Below are positions 1 to 7,582 of a stretch of DNA of 64,000 bases, one piece after another. Each line of letters begins with the position of its first letter. The first letter of the stretch is position 1. Source of the stretch: Ignavibacteria bacterium (lineage in GTDB: Bacteria > Bacteroidota > Ignavibacteria > Kapaibacteriales > UBA4661); assembly GCA_013298775.1 (NCBI GenBank), contig JAAFIV010000015.1, positions 31,787-95,786 on the forward strand, read 5' to 3'. The notes below the pieces were generated by a model. It saw only the letters and a program-made list of their open reading frames with translations, was not told the DNA's origin and did not search any database. Made by a program: the position numbers and the translations under genes.

Positions 1-348
1 ATTGGCTTTATTCCTGCTATTGTGAGCGTGTATCTCGTCAAGCGCATTGGCGGAATGCAGGCGCAACGCCTTTTGCTGACAGCAGAAAATATTTCCGCAG
101 AAGAGGCATTCCGCGTGGGGCTGATTACAAACGTTGTGGATGATAATGATTTGGACACTGCCGTCCACGAAGCCGCACAAATGCTTGCGGCGAACAGTTC
201 ATCGGCAATGGCACTGACGAAGGAAATTATTGCAGGTTTGGGAAATATGTCGCTGGAGAGCGCACTCAAATACGCCGTTTCCATGAATGCGATTGCCCGC
301 ACAACCGACGATTTTAAGCGGGGTATAGCAGGATTTTTGCAGAAATAA
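1..348 (+). CDS. Enoyl-CoA hydratase/isomerase family protein (C-terminal part)
   Basis: The reading frame is open from the first base of the window, so the gene begins upstream and only about 115 C-terminal residues are seen. They match the end of the crotonase fold: a LVKRIGGMQAQRLLLTAE helix, then the SAEEAFRVGLITNVVD stretch typical after the active site, then helices with a K-E-I pair near SAMALTKEIIAG and the closing DFKRGIAGFLQK segment that packs on the trimer partner. Crotonases hydrate or isomerise acyl-CoA thioesters in fatty acid or amino acid degradation. The oxyanion-hole and catalytic Glu regions lie outside the window, so the exact reaction cannot be assigned. Confidence 0.85.
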   Translation: MGFIPAIVSVYLVKRIGGMQAQRLLLTAENISAEEAFRVGLITNVVDDNDLDTAVHEAAQMLAANSSSAMALTKEIIAGLGNMSLESALKYAVSMNAIARTTDDFKRGIAGFLQK

Positions 349-369
349 TGCGTGATTGGTCAAAGCATT

Positions 370-517
370 CGTCAGGGAACGCGGATGAAGCCCAGATTGA
401 GAGGATTTTGAGGATTTTTATCATCCTTTCAAACATTTTTATCCCTTGAATTCAAGTCCTCAAAATCCTCTTGAGTCCTCAAAATCCGCGTTCCCAAATC
501 AAGACCTGACCAGTTAC
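370..517. repeat. Dispersed palindromic element, family A copy 1
   Basis: The left arm starts CGTCAGGGAACGCGGAT and the right arm ends with ATCCGCGTTCCC, so the element can fold into a long hairpin. AAGACCTGACCAGTTAC follows at 501-517. Other copies or parts lie at 7305-7348, 12589-12629, 14420-14550, 32771-32985 and 61104-61217. It fills the gap between the crotonase and E1 alpha genes and may also end transcription. Confidence 0.8.
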
Positions 518-560
518 AATCAATTTACAAATCAAACATTTGTCTTCACGGAGAATACGC

Positions 561-1601
561 ATGGCAACAGCACCGAAAACTGCAAAAAGCGCATCAGTAC
601 AAGCCTCAAGGCATGAAATTCAAGCAATGCACACCTCGAAGTTCCTCACCGACGACGAGCGCAAACTTGTCTTTTACCGAATGCTGCAAGCACGGGAATT
701 CGACCAATCCATGATTCGTCTCTTCAAGCAAGGACGCGCTTTCGGCGGCGTGTATTCGCAAATTGGTAATGAAGCAACCTCCGTCGGCTCTGCCTTTGCG
801 CTCACAATGAGCGATGCGTATTTCCCGATGCACCGCGACGTAGGCGGGCATTTTGTGCGTGGTCAGGAATTGCGTACGATGCTCAAAAACTTCCTCGCCC
901 GCGAGGGAAGCGCGATGCGTGGCACCGACGGAACAGGGCATTACGCCGATGTGGAGCGCAAAGTTTTTGGCAACGTTTCGCATTTAGGCGCGATGATTCC
1001 TGTTGCGGCGGGCTATGCAATGGCGGCAAAAATGCGCGGCGAAAATACCGTCGCAATGACGTACATCGGTGATGGCGGCTCGAATATTGGCGATTTCCAC
1101 GAGGCAATGAATTTTGCGACGGTGCAGCGTATTCCGCTTGTTCTCATCATTGAAAATAACCAATATGCTTATTCCACGCCCTCGCACCAGCAATATGCGT
1201 GCGAAAAGCTCTCCGACCGCGCCAAAGGCTACGGCTGCTTCGGCGAAACGATTGATGGAACAAATGTGGAATTGGTCTATGAATCCTGCAAGCAAGCAGT
1301 GGAGCGGGCGCGAAAGGAAGGAATGCCATCCATTATCGAATGCGTGACAATGCGGATGCGTGGTCATGCCGAACACGACGACTTTAGCTATGTTCCGAAA
1401 GAATTGCTGGAAACATGGCAAAAACGCGACCCGATTGACCGCTACGCACAAGCACTGATTGAGCGCAAACTCCACACGCAAGCCAGTATTGACGCTCTTC
1501 GCAAGGAAATTTCCGACGAAATGAACACTGCTATTGATGACGTTGTTGCCTTGCCGTTTCCGAAGCCTGAAGAAGGGCGTAAATTGGTCTTTGTGGACTG
1601 A
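561..1601 (+). CDS. pdhA: Thiamine-diphosphate dehydrogenase E1 component, alpha subunit (pyruvate or branched-chain 2-oxoacid dehydrogenase)
   Basis: 346 residues, the usual length of E1 alpha. The ThDP-binding motif is complete: GDGGSNIGDFHEAMNFA followed about 25 residues later by the closing NN in LIIENNQYAY. The phosphorylation-loop region (MRMRGHAEHDDFSY) is recognisable. With E1 beta this subunit decarboxylates a 2-oxoacid and hands the acyl group to E2 lipoamide. I chose the ATG at 561 because GGAG lies about 7 bases upstream; the frame stays open to 540 through a TTG. No beta subunit, E2 or E3 gene is adjacent, so the partners must be elsewhere. Pyruvate and branched-chain keto acids cannot be separated by eye, so the symbol is provisional. 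Confidence 0.85.
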   Translation: MATAPKTAKSASVQASRHEIQAMHTSKFLTDDERKLVFYRMLQAREFDQSMIRLFKQGRAFGGVYSQIGNEATSVGSAFALTMSDAYFPMHRDVGGHFVRGQELRTMLKNFLAREGSAMRGTDGTGHYADVERKVFGNVSHLGAMIPVAAGYAMAAKMRGENTVAMTYIGDGGSNIGDFHEAMNFATVQRIPLVLIIENNQYAYSTPSHQQYACEKLSDRAKGYGCFGETIDGTNVELVYESCKQAVERARKEGMPSIIECVTMRMRGHAEHDDFSYVPKELLETWQKRDPIDRYAQALIERKLHTQASIDALRKEISDEMNTAIDDVVALPFPKPEEGRKLVFVD

Positions 1602-1638
1602 GATTGTTAGTAAGCAGGTCTCGTCAAAAAATACTACA

Positions 1639-2024
1639 CTGGGATTTTTTTGGATGCGTGGGATTGCTGGGATTCTTGATTTTTTGTAGCTGGTCAGGTT
1701 TTTGAACACAGATTTCCATGATTCCCATGATGAAGAGGATTTCGGAATGGAGTAGTGAATCTTTTTTCTTTTTCTTCATCAGTGATAATCATGGTAATCA
1801 GGTTTTTGAACACAGATTTCCATGATTCCCATGATGAAGAGGATTTCGGAATGGAGTAGTGAATCTTTTTTCTTTTTCTTCATCAGTGATAATCATGGTA
1901 ATCATGGTAATCTGTGTCAAAAAGTAAGACCCGACCACTTGCAATTTTTTCGAGATAAAAATTTGAGCGAAAACCAATGCCGAAAAATCCCAGCAATCCC
2001 AATAATCCTACAAAATCCCAATCC
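1639..2024. repeat. Composite nested repeat: family D arms around a TIR-bounded, duplicated family B element
   Basis: This fills most of a 471-bp gap. Outer arms rich in CTGGGATT lie at 1639-1680, with their inverted partner (AATCCCA-rich) at 1983-2024. Inside is a degenerate inverted pair, TAGCTGGTCAGGTTTTT near 1687-1703 and AAGACCCGACCACTTGCAA near 1925-1943. Inside that is a family B palindrome (CACAGATTTCCATGATTCCC and its complement). No gene is supported here. Confidence 0.7.
1694..1901. repeat. Perfect 104-bp tandem duplication
   Basis: The unit at 1694-1797 is repeated base for base at 1798-1901. It begins TCAGGTTTTTGAACACAG and ends GATAATCATGGTAA. Because the copies are identical, the duplication is recent, or it is an assembly artefact. 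The second copy is followed by the closing arm of the family B palindrome, ending TCTGTGTC at 1918. Confidence 0.9.
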
Positions 2025-2072
2025 ACGTACCAAACCTCAAACATCGCATAAAACCTCACCCATAAGCAAAAA

Positions 2073-3839
2073 ATGCTCGCCACATCCAATCTCATCAATC
2101 TCCAATCGCTGATTGACCTCAGTGCTGCCTTGAACGCCTCCGACGACGAGTTGTTTATTTTGAATACCTCGCTTTTGTCGGTGATGGGAAAGCTGCGAAC
2201 CTTCAAAGCGTGCGCTCTTCAGCCCGTGCGCCAAGACGGTGTGCTGAAATGGTGCTGCGTGGCGAGCAAAGGAATGAAGCTGCCGTCCGAGCCGTTCACG
2301 CTCGATTTCAACGCGCTGCGACCCTTTAATCCTAACGACATCAACGACGGCGTTTTTGTAGATACGGGCATCCAAATGGTGCAGGCTGTTCGCAAGGAAC
2401 AGAGCGGTGTGCAGCAGTTTGTTTCGATTGGACAGGATAGTCTTCATCAGGACAGTCTCCATGCGTCTTCTATGCCTTCGGAACAGGAGTTTTTGGCTCT
2501 GTTGTGCTTTGGGGCAAATCTCACCAAAATCCCCTATTCCGACGAGGAGGAGCAGTACATTTCGCTTGTGGCAAGCATCACAGCAAACGCGCTCCTGAAC
2601 GCACGAAACCTACGCTCGCTGCGGCAAACAGGTTCGTATTTGGAGCGAAAAAACCAGCTTTTGACGACCTTGTTTGAAATCAACCGCGAGTTTACTGCGC
2701 TCTTGAACAAGGACGAGATTATCAAGTTTCTCACGCTGCGCCTTATGGGACAGCTTGCCGTGAGCCGCTTTGCTGTTCTCATCAAAACGCCCGCGTTAGC
2801 GCATGGTTTCGACCTTGCCGTGAATCGCCTCAAAATGACCAACGACCAAGCGGCTGCTTTGGCGGAATCGTTCCAAATGGATGCCGCACACGCAATCACG
2901 CGCTGTTCAGAGATTGTCGGCGATTGCGTCCTTGCCTCGCCCATGACCACACAAAACGAAACACGCGGCTTGCTGCTTGTTGGCGAAAAAATGAACAAAC
3001 AGCCCTTCACGTTGGAAGAGCGGAATTTCCTCGAAGCACTAGGAAGTACCGCCATGACTGCTTTGGAGAATGCTCGCTTGTTTCAGGAAGAATTAGAAAA
3101 GAAGCGTCTTGAAGATGAATTAAACCTCGCTCGCACCATTCAAAAAGGCTTGCTTCCGCAGGAATTACCGCAGATTCCGGGCTTCGACGTGGCGGGAATG
3201 AGCGTGTCCTCGAAGCAAATCGGCGGCGATTACTACGACGTGTTCCCGATTGACGAAACCCGCGAAGAATGGATGCTCGTCATTGCCGACGTTTCGGGCA
3301 AAGGCACACCGGCTGCGCTGCTCATGGCAAATACGCAAGCGGCACTGCGAGCCTTAGCGCACGTAAATATGCCGCTTCCAGAGATGGTGAGCCGCATCAA
3401 CAATCTTCTCTACACCAACACGAGTTCCGATAAATTCGTAACATTTTTCTGTGCAAAGCTCCACACCGCCGATAAAACCTTGACTTTTTGCAATGCTGGA
3501 CACAATCCGCCCCTGCTTCTGCGCGAAAACGGTACGCTCGAAACGCTCACCGACGGCGGCTTGATTCTGGGCATCATGGAAACGATTGTCCCCTACGAAG
3601 AGCGCACCATCACGCTTGCTGCCAACGATGTGCTGGTCTGCTTCACCGACGGCGTATCGGAGGCACTGAACGAGGATTTGGAAGAATTCACCGATGCTCG
3701 GTTGGAAGATTCCCTCCGAGCAAGTGCGCACGGCTCGGCAAAAGAGCTTGTAGAGCGCATTACAACGGATGTTCAGGCACACGCGGGTGGTGCGCCGCAG
3801 TCGGATGATATTACGATGCTTGTGTTGAAGGGCTTCTGA
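2073..3839 (+). CDS. GAF domain SpoIIE/RsbU-type serine phosphatase
   Basis: 588 residues. The first 340 or so form a GAF-like sensory region ending in a short coiled coil (LEKKRLEDELNLARTIQKGL), followed by a complete PP2C-like SpoIIE domain. Metal-ligand motifs are present in order: GGDYYDVF, IADVSGKGTPAALLM, NAGHNPPLLL, FTDGVSEA and QSDDITMLVLK. Such enzymes dephosphorylate STAS-domain anti-anti-sigma factors and so switch an anti-sigma kinase in a stress or surface response. No STAS protein, anti-sigma kinase or sigma gene is adjacent. The first ATG is at 2073, with no strong ribosome-binding site. It is cytoplasmic, with no membrane segment seen. Confidence 0.85.
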   Translation: MLATSNLINLQSLIDLSAALNASDDELFILNTSLLSVMGKLRTFKACALQPVRQDGVLKWCCVASKGMKLPSEPFTLDFNALRPFNPNDINDGVFVDTGIQMVQAVRKEQSGVQQFVSIGQDSLHQDSLHASSMPSEQEFLALLCFGANLTKIPYSDEEEQYISLVASITANALLNARNLRSLRQTGSYLERKNQLLTTLFEINREFTALLNKDEIIKFLTLRLMGQLAVSRFAVLIKTPALAHGFDLAVNRLKMTNDQAAALAESFQMDAAHAITRCSEIVGDCVLASPMTTQNETRGLLLVGEKMNKQPFTLEERNFLEALGSTAMTALENARLFQEELEKKRLEDELNLARTIQKGLLPQELPQIPGFDVAGMSVSSKQIGGDYYDVFPIDETREEWMLVIADVSGKGTPAALLMANTQAALRALAHVNMPLPEMVSRINNLLYTNTSSDKFVTFFCAKLHTADKTLTFCNAGHNPPLLLRENGTLETLTDGGLILGIMETIVPYEERTITLAANDVLVCFTDGVSEALNEDLEEFTDARLEDSLRASAHGSAKELVERITTDVQAHAGGAPQSDDITMLVLKGF

Positions 3840-3885
3840 ATCCATTAGGTATAGAAAATTTTGCAAACTTCATCAAACCAGGCTT

Positions 3886-3966
3886 CAGTGGCACAGACAT
3901 TCTTGTCTGTGTTTATCGCCTGAAAGACCGCACTAATACTCACAGACAGGAATGTCTGTGCCACTG
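3886..3966. repeat. Family C hairpin, copy 1
   Basis: Arms of 26 bases at 3886-3911 (CAGTGGCACAGACATTCTTG...) and 3941-3966 pair with one mismatch. A second copy is at 24348-24426, related arms are at 19102-19156, and a partial copy is near 43396-43470. It lies between the phosphatase and the next gene and could act as a terminator, although no clear T-run follows. Confidence 0.8.
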
Positions 3967-4013
3967 TTGGTTGTCGCTATTTACAACGACAATCATTGCA
4001 AACCAAAAGTACA

Positions 4014-4496
4014 ATGACAGAACGTGAAGCAAAAAAAATTGGAAGCCGCCAAGGATTACTTTCTGTTGGAATTGGACTACTCACCGCACAAATCCTGATG
4101 ATGTGGTTCTTTTCTCAGCACGGCATCATACAGGGATTTCTTTGGTTTACAACCTTTCGCTACAATCTCAACGTGGTAATCGGCGCAATTATAATGCTTT
4201 TGAGCGGACACGTCTTTGGTCAAATTGCAGGAAAAGCGATATTGTTGCAAAAGAGAAATTATCTTCTCATCGGGATTGTATGCGGTCTGGCGGTATTAAC
4301 GACCTCAGCATTTTTAGCAAGTTGGATAGCATTTTTTCAAGAAGGAATCCCCTTACTGGGAACAAACGACGACCCATTTTTTGATTACATTTACAAGCCC
4401 GTTTTTTGGATTGTCTGCGGCGGAATTCTTCCCGTCGTATTCGTTGGAATGTGGTTTGGCAGACAAATAAAAAAGTACGAAACCCGCACCAAATGA
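4014..4496 (+). CDS. Four-helix membrane protein of unknown function
   Basis: About 160 residues beginning MTEREAKKIGSRQGLLSVG. Four hydrophobic stretches are visible: LLSVGIGLLTAQILMMWFF, NLNVVIGAIIMLLSGHVFG, LIGIVCGLAVLTTSAFLAS and VFWIVCGGILPVVFVGMWFG. Short charged ends follow, closing with GRQIKKYETRTK. The ATG at 4014 is preferred over an in-frame TTG at 3996. It overlaps the next gene by four bases (ATGA), so the two are probably translationally coupled. I do not recognise a family. It could be the membrane part of a small accessory module with the next two genes. Confidence 0.7.
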   Translation: MTEREAKKIGSRQGLLSVGIGLLTAQILMMWFFSQHGIIQGFLWFTTFRYNLNVVIGAIIMLLSGHVFGQIAGKAILLQKRNYLLIGIVCGLAVLTTSAFLASWIAFFQEGIPLLGTNDDPFFDYIYKPVFWIVCGGILPVVFVGMWFGRQIKKYETRTK

Positions 4497-4888
4497 CACC
4501 GCAAAAGTACAACATCATTTTGGATAATACGACCATTGGAACAACGGAGCTTGAAAAAGCAGATGCACCAATGGGCGTAGTTTTTGGGAGAATCACGTTT
4601 GCACATATTGTTTCTGGCTATGATTTTTTCAAAAACTATTGCTTACAGCATGGAATCGGCATACCAACAGACTATCCCGAGGACAAACTGCTTGCGACAA
4701 ACACTATTCCAAACTTAAAAATTATCAAGCAAAATGGTGTTGAGATAAAAGGGCTAGGAGCAAGTATTGACGGCATGGACAGTGATTTTTTTGTTGTAAC
4801 AATCGTTGGCATTTCCTCTCCATTTTTTGCCCACGAATTTCCATATCACGTACAAGCATACAACGAGCAATTTAAGAGCACCCAATGA
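4493..4888 (+). CDS. Small conserved-looking protein of unknown function
   Basis: 131 residues starting MTPQKYNIILDNTTIGTTEL, soluble, with no signal peptide or membrane helix. The start is set by the ATGA overlap with the preceding membrane protein. The pattern (a short beta strand, ADAPMGVVFGRI, a YDFFKNYC helix, then acidic and aromatic residues with FAHEFPYHVQAYNEQF at the end) resembles hypothetical proteins I have seen in several phyla, but I cannot give a named family. The tight coupling suggests a role shared with its neighbours; an immunity-type or stress function is only a guess. Confidence 0.7.
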   Translation: MTPQKYNIILDNTTIGTTELEKADAPMGVVFGRITFAHIVSGYDFFKNYCLQHGIGIPTDYPEDKLLATNTIPNLKIIKQNGVEIKGLGASIDGMDSDFFVVTIVGISSPFFAHEFPYHVQAYNEQFKSTQ

Positions 4889-4916
4889 CGGCACATCTTC
4901 AAAGAAAGGAAATAAT

Positions 4917-5408
4917 ATGGGACTCGACATTGGGCTAAAACTCAACAAAGAAGTTGCGTCCGCTGCGCTCCGCGACAAGTTTTACTCGACGAACACAGCA
5001 AACACGGCGGACGATATTTACTGCATGAGCAGAGGCTATTGCAACCTTATTTTGAGCAAGCATTCTCCCGAAAGCGAGGAACTTGTAGCAGAATTAAGTA
5101 AGGCGTTAGCATTCGATTGTGGCTTTCTCCAAGAACCGAAAGTCAATCATTACGAAGAGGACGAAGAAACAAAATTTCAATTTGGTTGGGTAAACTCAAC
5201 GCAGTTTTTGGATAACCTTAAAAAGGTGAAAGCTCTCATGCATGATAAAACGGGCTTTTCAGCCAATATGAATCTCAGCGAGGCTTGGAAGCAATATTTT
5301 GGCGGACAAGACCCGCATTCTTTCTCGCAAGATGTAGAGAATATCATTGAAATTATTGATGTTGCGAATGCTCAAGGTACGACGGAACTTTGCTATTCCG
5401 TTGGCTGA
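4917..5408 (+). CDS. Hypothetical protein of a small three-gene cassette
   Basis: 163 residues beginning MGLDIGLKLNKEVASAALR. The ATG at 4917 is chosen because AAAGGA lies 7 bases upstream, one of the few clear ribosome-binding sites in the window. The frame is open earlier but overlaps the previous gene. The protein is acidic and soluble, with a central EEDEETKFQFGWV segment and a C-terminal helix (VENIIEIIDVANAQG). I do not recognise it. It follows the 4493-4888 gene by 28 bases and precedes the PolX-like gene by 34 bases, so it may be co-transcribed with both. Confidence 0.7.
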   Translation: MGLDIGLKLNKEVASAALRDKFYSTNTANTADDIYCMSRGYCNLILSKHSPESEELVAELSKALAFDCGFLQEPKVNHYEEDEETKFQFGWVNSTQFLDNLKKVKALMHDKTGFSANMNLSEAWKQYFGGQDPHSFSQDVENIIEIIDVANAQGTTELCYSVG

Positions 5409-5442
5409 ACACGTTGTCAAATGTACTTTTTTTCTCAAACCA

Positions 5443-7224
5443 ATGGAACAAAATACCCTCAACACGCCTATTGATGCGCTTCTTGAACGCCTTTCGGCAA
5501 TGGCAATAATGATGGAAATGCTGGACGAGAACCCCTTCAAAGTTCGTGCAATGCAAGCAGCAGTGCGGGCTTTGGAGGATGCAAATTTTGAATATCTCGA
5601 CCTTGCTGCAATCGCTGAGGTGCAAGGCGTGGGCAAAGGGATATTGGGTTTGATTCAGGAATTTGCCGAAACAGGCGCGATGAAAGACGATGCAGCATTG
5701 CAAGAAAAAGTACCTGCTTCGGTGCTGGAAATGACGCAATTACGCGGCTTGGGGGCAAAGAAAGTACGCACCTTGTGGCAAGAAGTCGGTGTGCTTTCGA
5801 TAGACGCGCTTTCCGAAGCCGTGAACGCAGGGAAAATAGCGCAGGTAAAGGGTTTTGGTGCGAAAACAGCGGCGAATATTGCCGAAGCAATTCAGCAATA
5901 TCGCTCGGCAAAAGGGCAAACGCACTTGCACAAAGCATGGGCAGAGAGCGAGCGTTTATGCGGCATTCTGTCGGCTTTGCCTAAAGTATTACGCACAGAA
6001 ACCGTTGGCGAAGCCGCGCAGGGCGCAGAAACAGTACGTTTGCTGAGTGTGCTTGTTTCGGCAGAAATGCCGTTGTCTGAATGTAGCGCACAAATACTAG
6101 CCTTGAGCGAATTTGCACATTTTTCTGTTTGTGAAGATACTGTACAAGCCTCATCAATGCTTGTTCTGCAAGGATTGACTGAAAATGAGTTGCCTTGCAA
6201 ACTGTTCTTGTGTATGCCAGCGAATGCAGGTTTGGTGCGGCATATCGCTACAAGCTCGGCGGAATATCATGCCGCATTGGTGAAATTTCTTGCGGAAAAA
6301 TCTCCTGAAAGCAGCATTCCATCTGAGGTTTGGGCAGATGAGGCGCAAATGTACTCCGAAGCAGGAACAAAAGTAGTTCCGCCAGAACTTCGCATCAATG
6401 CTCGTGTTTGGAGCAATGACGACGAAGTGCGCAAGTTTGGTAATCGTGTGGAAGAATTGGTGCAAGCCGAGCAAATACGCGGTATGCTGCACGTTCATTC
6501 CACGTGGAGTGACGGCAAACATACCATTCGCCAAATGGCAGAACGCGCACAAATGCTGGGCTATGAGTATCTCGCCATCTGCGACCACAGCAAAACGGCG
6601 GTCTATGCGGGCGGCTTGACGGAGGAGCGCGTAAAAGCACAGCATGAGGAAATTAACCGCTTAAACGAGGAATTACGCGAGAAATTACGCGAGAAATTAC
6701 GCGGCATTGCGGGTGGAAATGTACGTCCTTTTCGGATTTTGAAAGGTATCGAATCCGACATTTTGCGCGACGGCTCGCTTGATTACAGCGATGCGGTATT
6801 GGAAACCTTTGAAATCGTTGTTGCATCCGTGCATTCCAGCTTCTCGCTTGACCGCGACACCATGACCGACCGCGTGTGCAGGGCGTTAGAGCATCCCGCA
6901 ACCACGCTGCTTGGGCATCCGACGGGACGACTGCTGCTCATGCGCAAGGGCTATGAATTAGACATGGAAGCGGTGCTGGATACTGCAAAAGCGCACGGCA
7001 AGGCACTCGAAATCAACGCCAGCCCGTACCGCCTCGACCTCACTGCCGAACACGCCGCGCTCGCTGAAGCATGGGGCGTTCCGCTTGCCATCAACACCGA
7101 TGCGCACAATATGGACGATTTATCGAATATGCGCTATGGCTTGCAGGTGGCGCGGAGAGCGGGCTTGCGGGCATCTAGTGTGGTGAATATGCTTGGTTGT
7201 GAAGAGCTGTTGCAGCGTTTTTGA
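5443..7224 (+). CDS. polX: PolX-family protein with eroded polymerase site and intact PHP nuclease domain
   Basis: 593 residues, normal length for bacterial PolX. Residues 1-160 carry the helix-hairpin-helix region (VQGVGKGI, LRGLGAKKV, VKGFGAKTA). At 183-206, where bacterial PolX has GSxRR followed by DxD, this protein reads VGEAAQGAETVRLLSVL: the Gly and the E-T-V remain, but Ser, both Arg and both Asp are gone. Residues 345-580 are a PHP domain with all expected metal ligands: H350-x-H352, CDHS at 380-383, GIESD, ASVHSS, GHPTGR and NTDAH. It is therefore predicted to keep 3'-5' exonuclease or phosphatase activity but not synthesis. PolX proteins act in base-excision and gap repair. Three 12-base repeats encode ELRE/KLRE-type units near residues 410-420. 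Confidence 0.85.
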   Translation: MEQNTLNTPIDALLERLSAMAIMMEMLDENPFKVRAMQAAVRALEDANFEYLDLAAIAEVQGVGKGILGLIQEFAETGAMKDDAALQEKVPASVLEMTQLRGLGAKKVRTLWQEVGVLSIDALSEAVNAGKIAQVKGFGAKTAANIAEAIQQYRSAKGQTHLHKAWAESERLCGILSALPKVLRTETVGEAAQGAETVRLLSVLVSAEMPLSECSAQILALSEFAHFSVCEDTVQASSMLVLQGLTENELPCKLFLCMPANAGLVRHIATSSAEYHAALVKFLAEKSPESSIPSEVWADEAQMYSEAGTKVVPPELRINARVWSNDDEVRKFGNRVEELVQAEQIRGMLHVHSTWSDGKHTIRQMAERAQMLGYEYLAICDHSKTAVYAGGLTEERVKAQHEEINRLNEELREKLREKLRGIAGGNVRPFRILKGIESDILRDGSLDYSDAVLETFEIVVASVHSSFSLDRDTMTDRVCRALEHPATTLLGHPTGRLLLMRKGYELDMEAVLDTAKAHGKALEINASPYRLDLTAEHAALAEAWGVPLAINTDAHNMDDLSNMRYGLQVARRAGLRASSVVNMLGCEELLQRF

Positions 7225-7250
7225 GGTAAGGATTGTGAAGATTTTTTGGA

Positions 7251-7348
7251 CGCAGATTGCCATGATTCCCATGATGAAGATGATTGTTGATGCGAACAGT
7301 TCCTAAGGGAACGCGGATGAAGCCCAGATTGAGAGGATGTTGAGGATT
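7251..7348. repeat. Fragments of family B (7251-7284) and family A (7305-7348)
   Basis: CGCAGATTGCCATGATTCCC followed by ATGATGAAGATGATT is one arm of family B. AAGGGAACGCGGATGAAGCC followed by CAGATTGAGAGGAT is the left arm of family A, nearly identical to positions 373-405. Neither has its partner arm here. Together with the next element they occupy most of the 358-bp gap after the PolX-like gene. Confidence 0.7.
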
Positions 7349-7359
7349 TTTTTCTTTGT

Positions 7360-7524
7360 TTTGTAACTGGTCAGGTCTTGGTCTTCCCGTCCTGCCATTT
7401 CTTCATGGTAAAACGGATTTCACGGTACTATTTACCGCGAAACCCATTACCGCGAAACCCATTACCGCGAAACCCGTTCTACGCTTTCCTAAACGTAGGA
7501 CGGGAAGACCTGACCAGTTACAAA
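7360..7524. mobile_element. MITE-like element with 20-bp perfect terminal inverted repeats
   Basis: Bases 7360-7379 and 7505-7524 are perfect inverted repeats (TTTGTAACTGGTCAGGTCTT and its complement). Inside the ends the pairing continues, after a GGTCTT insertion on the left, with TCTTCCCGTCCT against AGGACGGGAAGA. The centre holds three near-identical 15-base units, CCGCGAAACCCATTA, at 7434-7478. There is no coding capacity. The same terminal sequence occurs singly or in degenerate form at 501-517, 1687-1703, 1925-1943 and 14420-14433. No transposase is present in the window. Confidence 0.65.
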
Positions 7525-7582
7525 TTTTCTCGAACAATGTCGCTCAATCCTCGTCATCATTTTCATCCAGTATAATCCCGGT

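Noticed and set aside
984..1709. 241-codon minus-strand frame over the E1 alpha gene
   Set aside because: Antisense shadow of a clearly recognised enzyme, with no family resemblance.
6668..6706. Possible CRISPR-like short repeats in polX
   Set aside because: Three 12-base units with no spacers, in frame within a protein helix.
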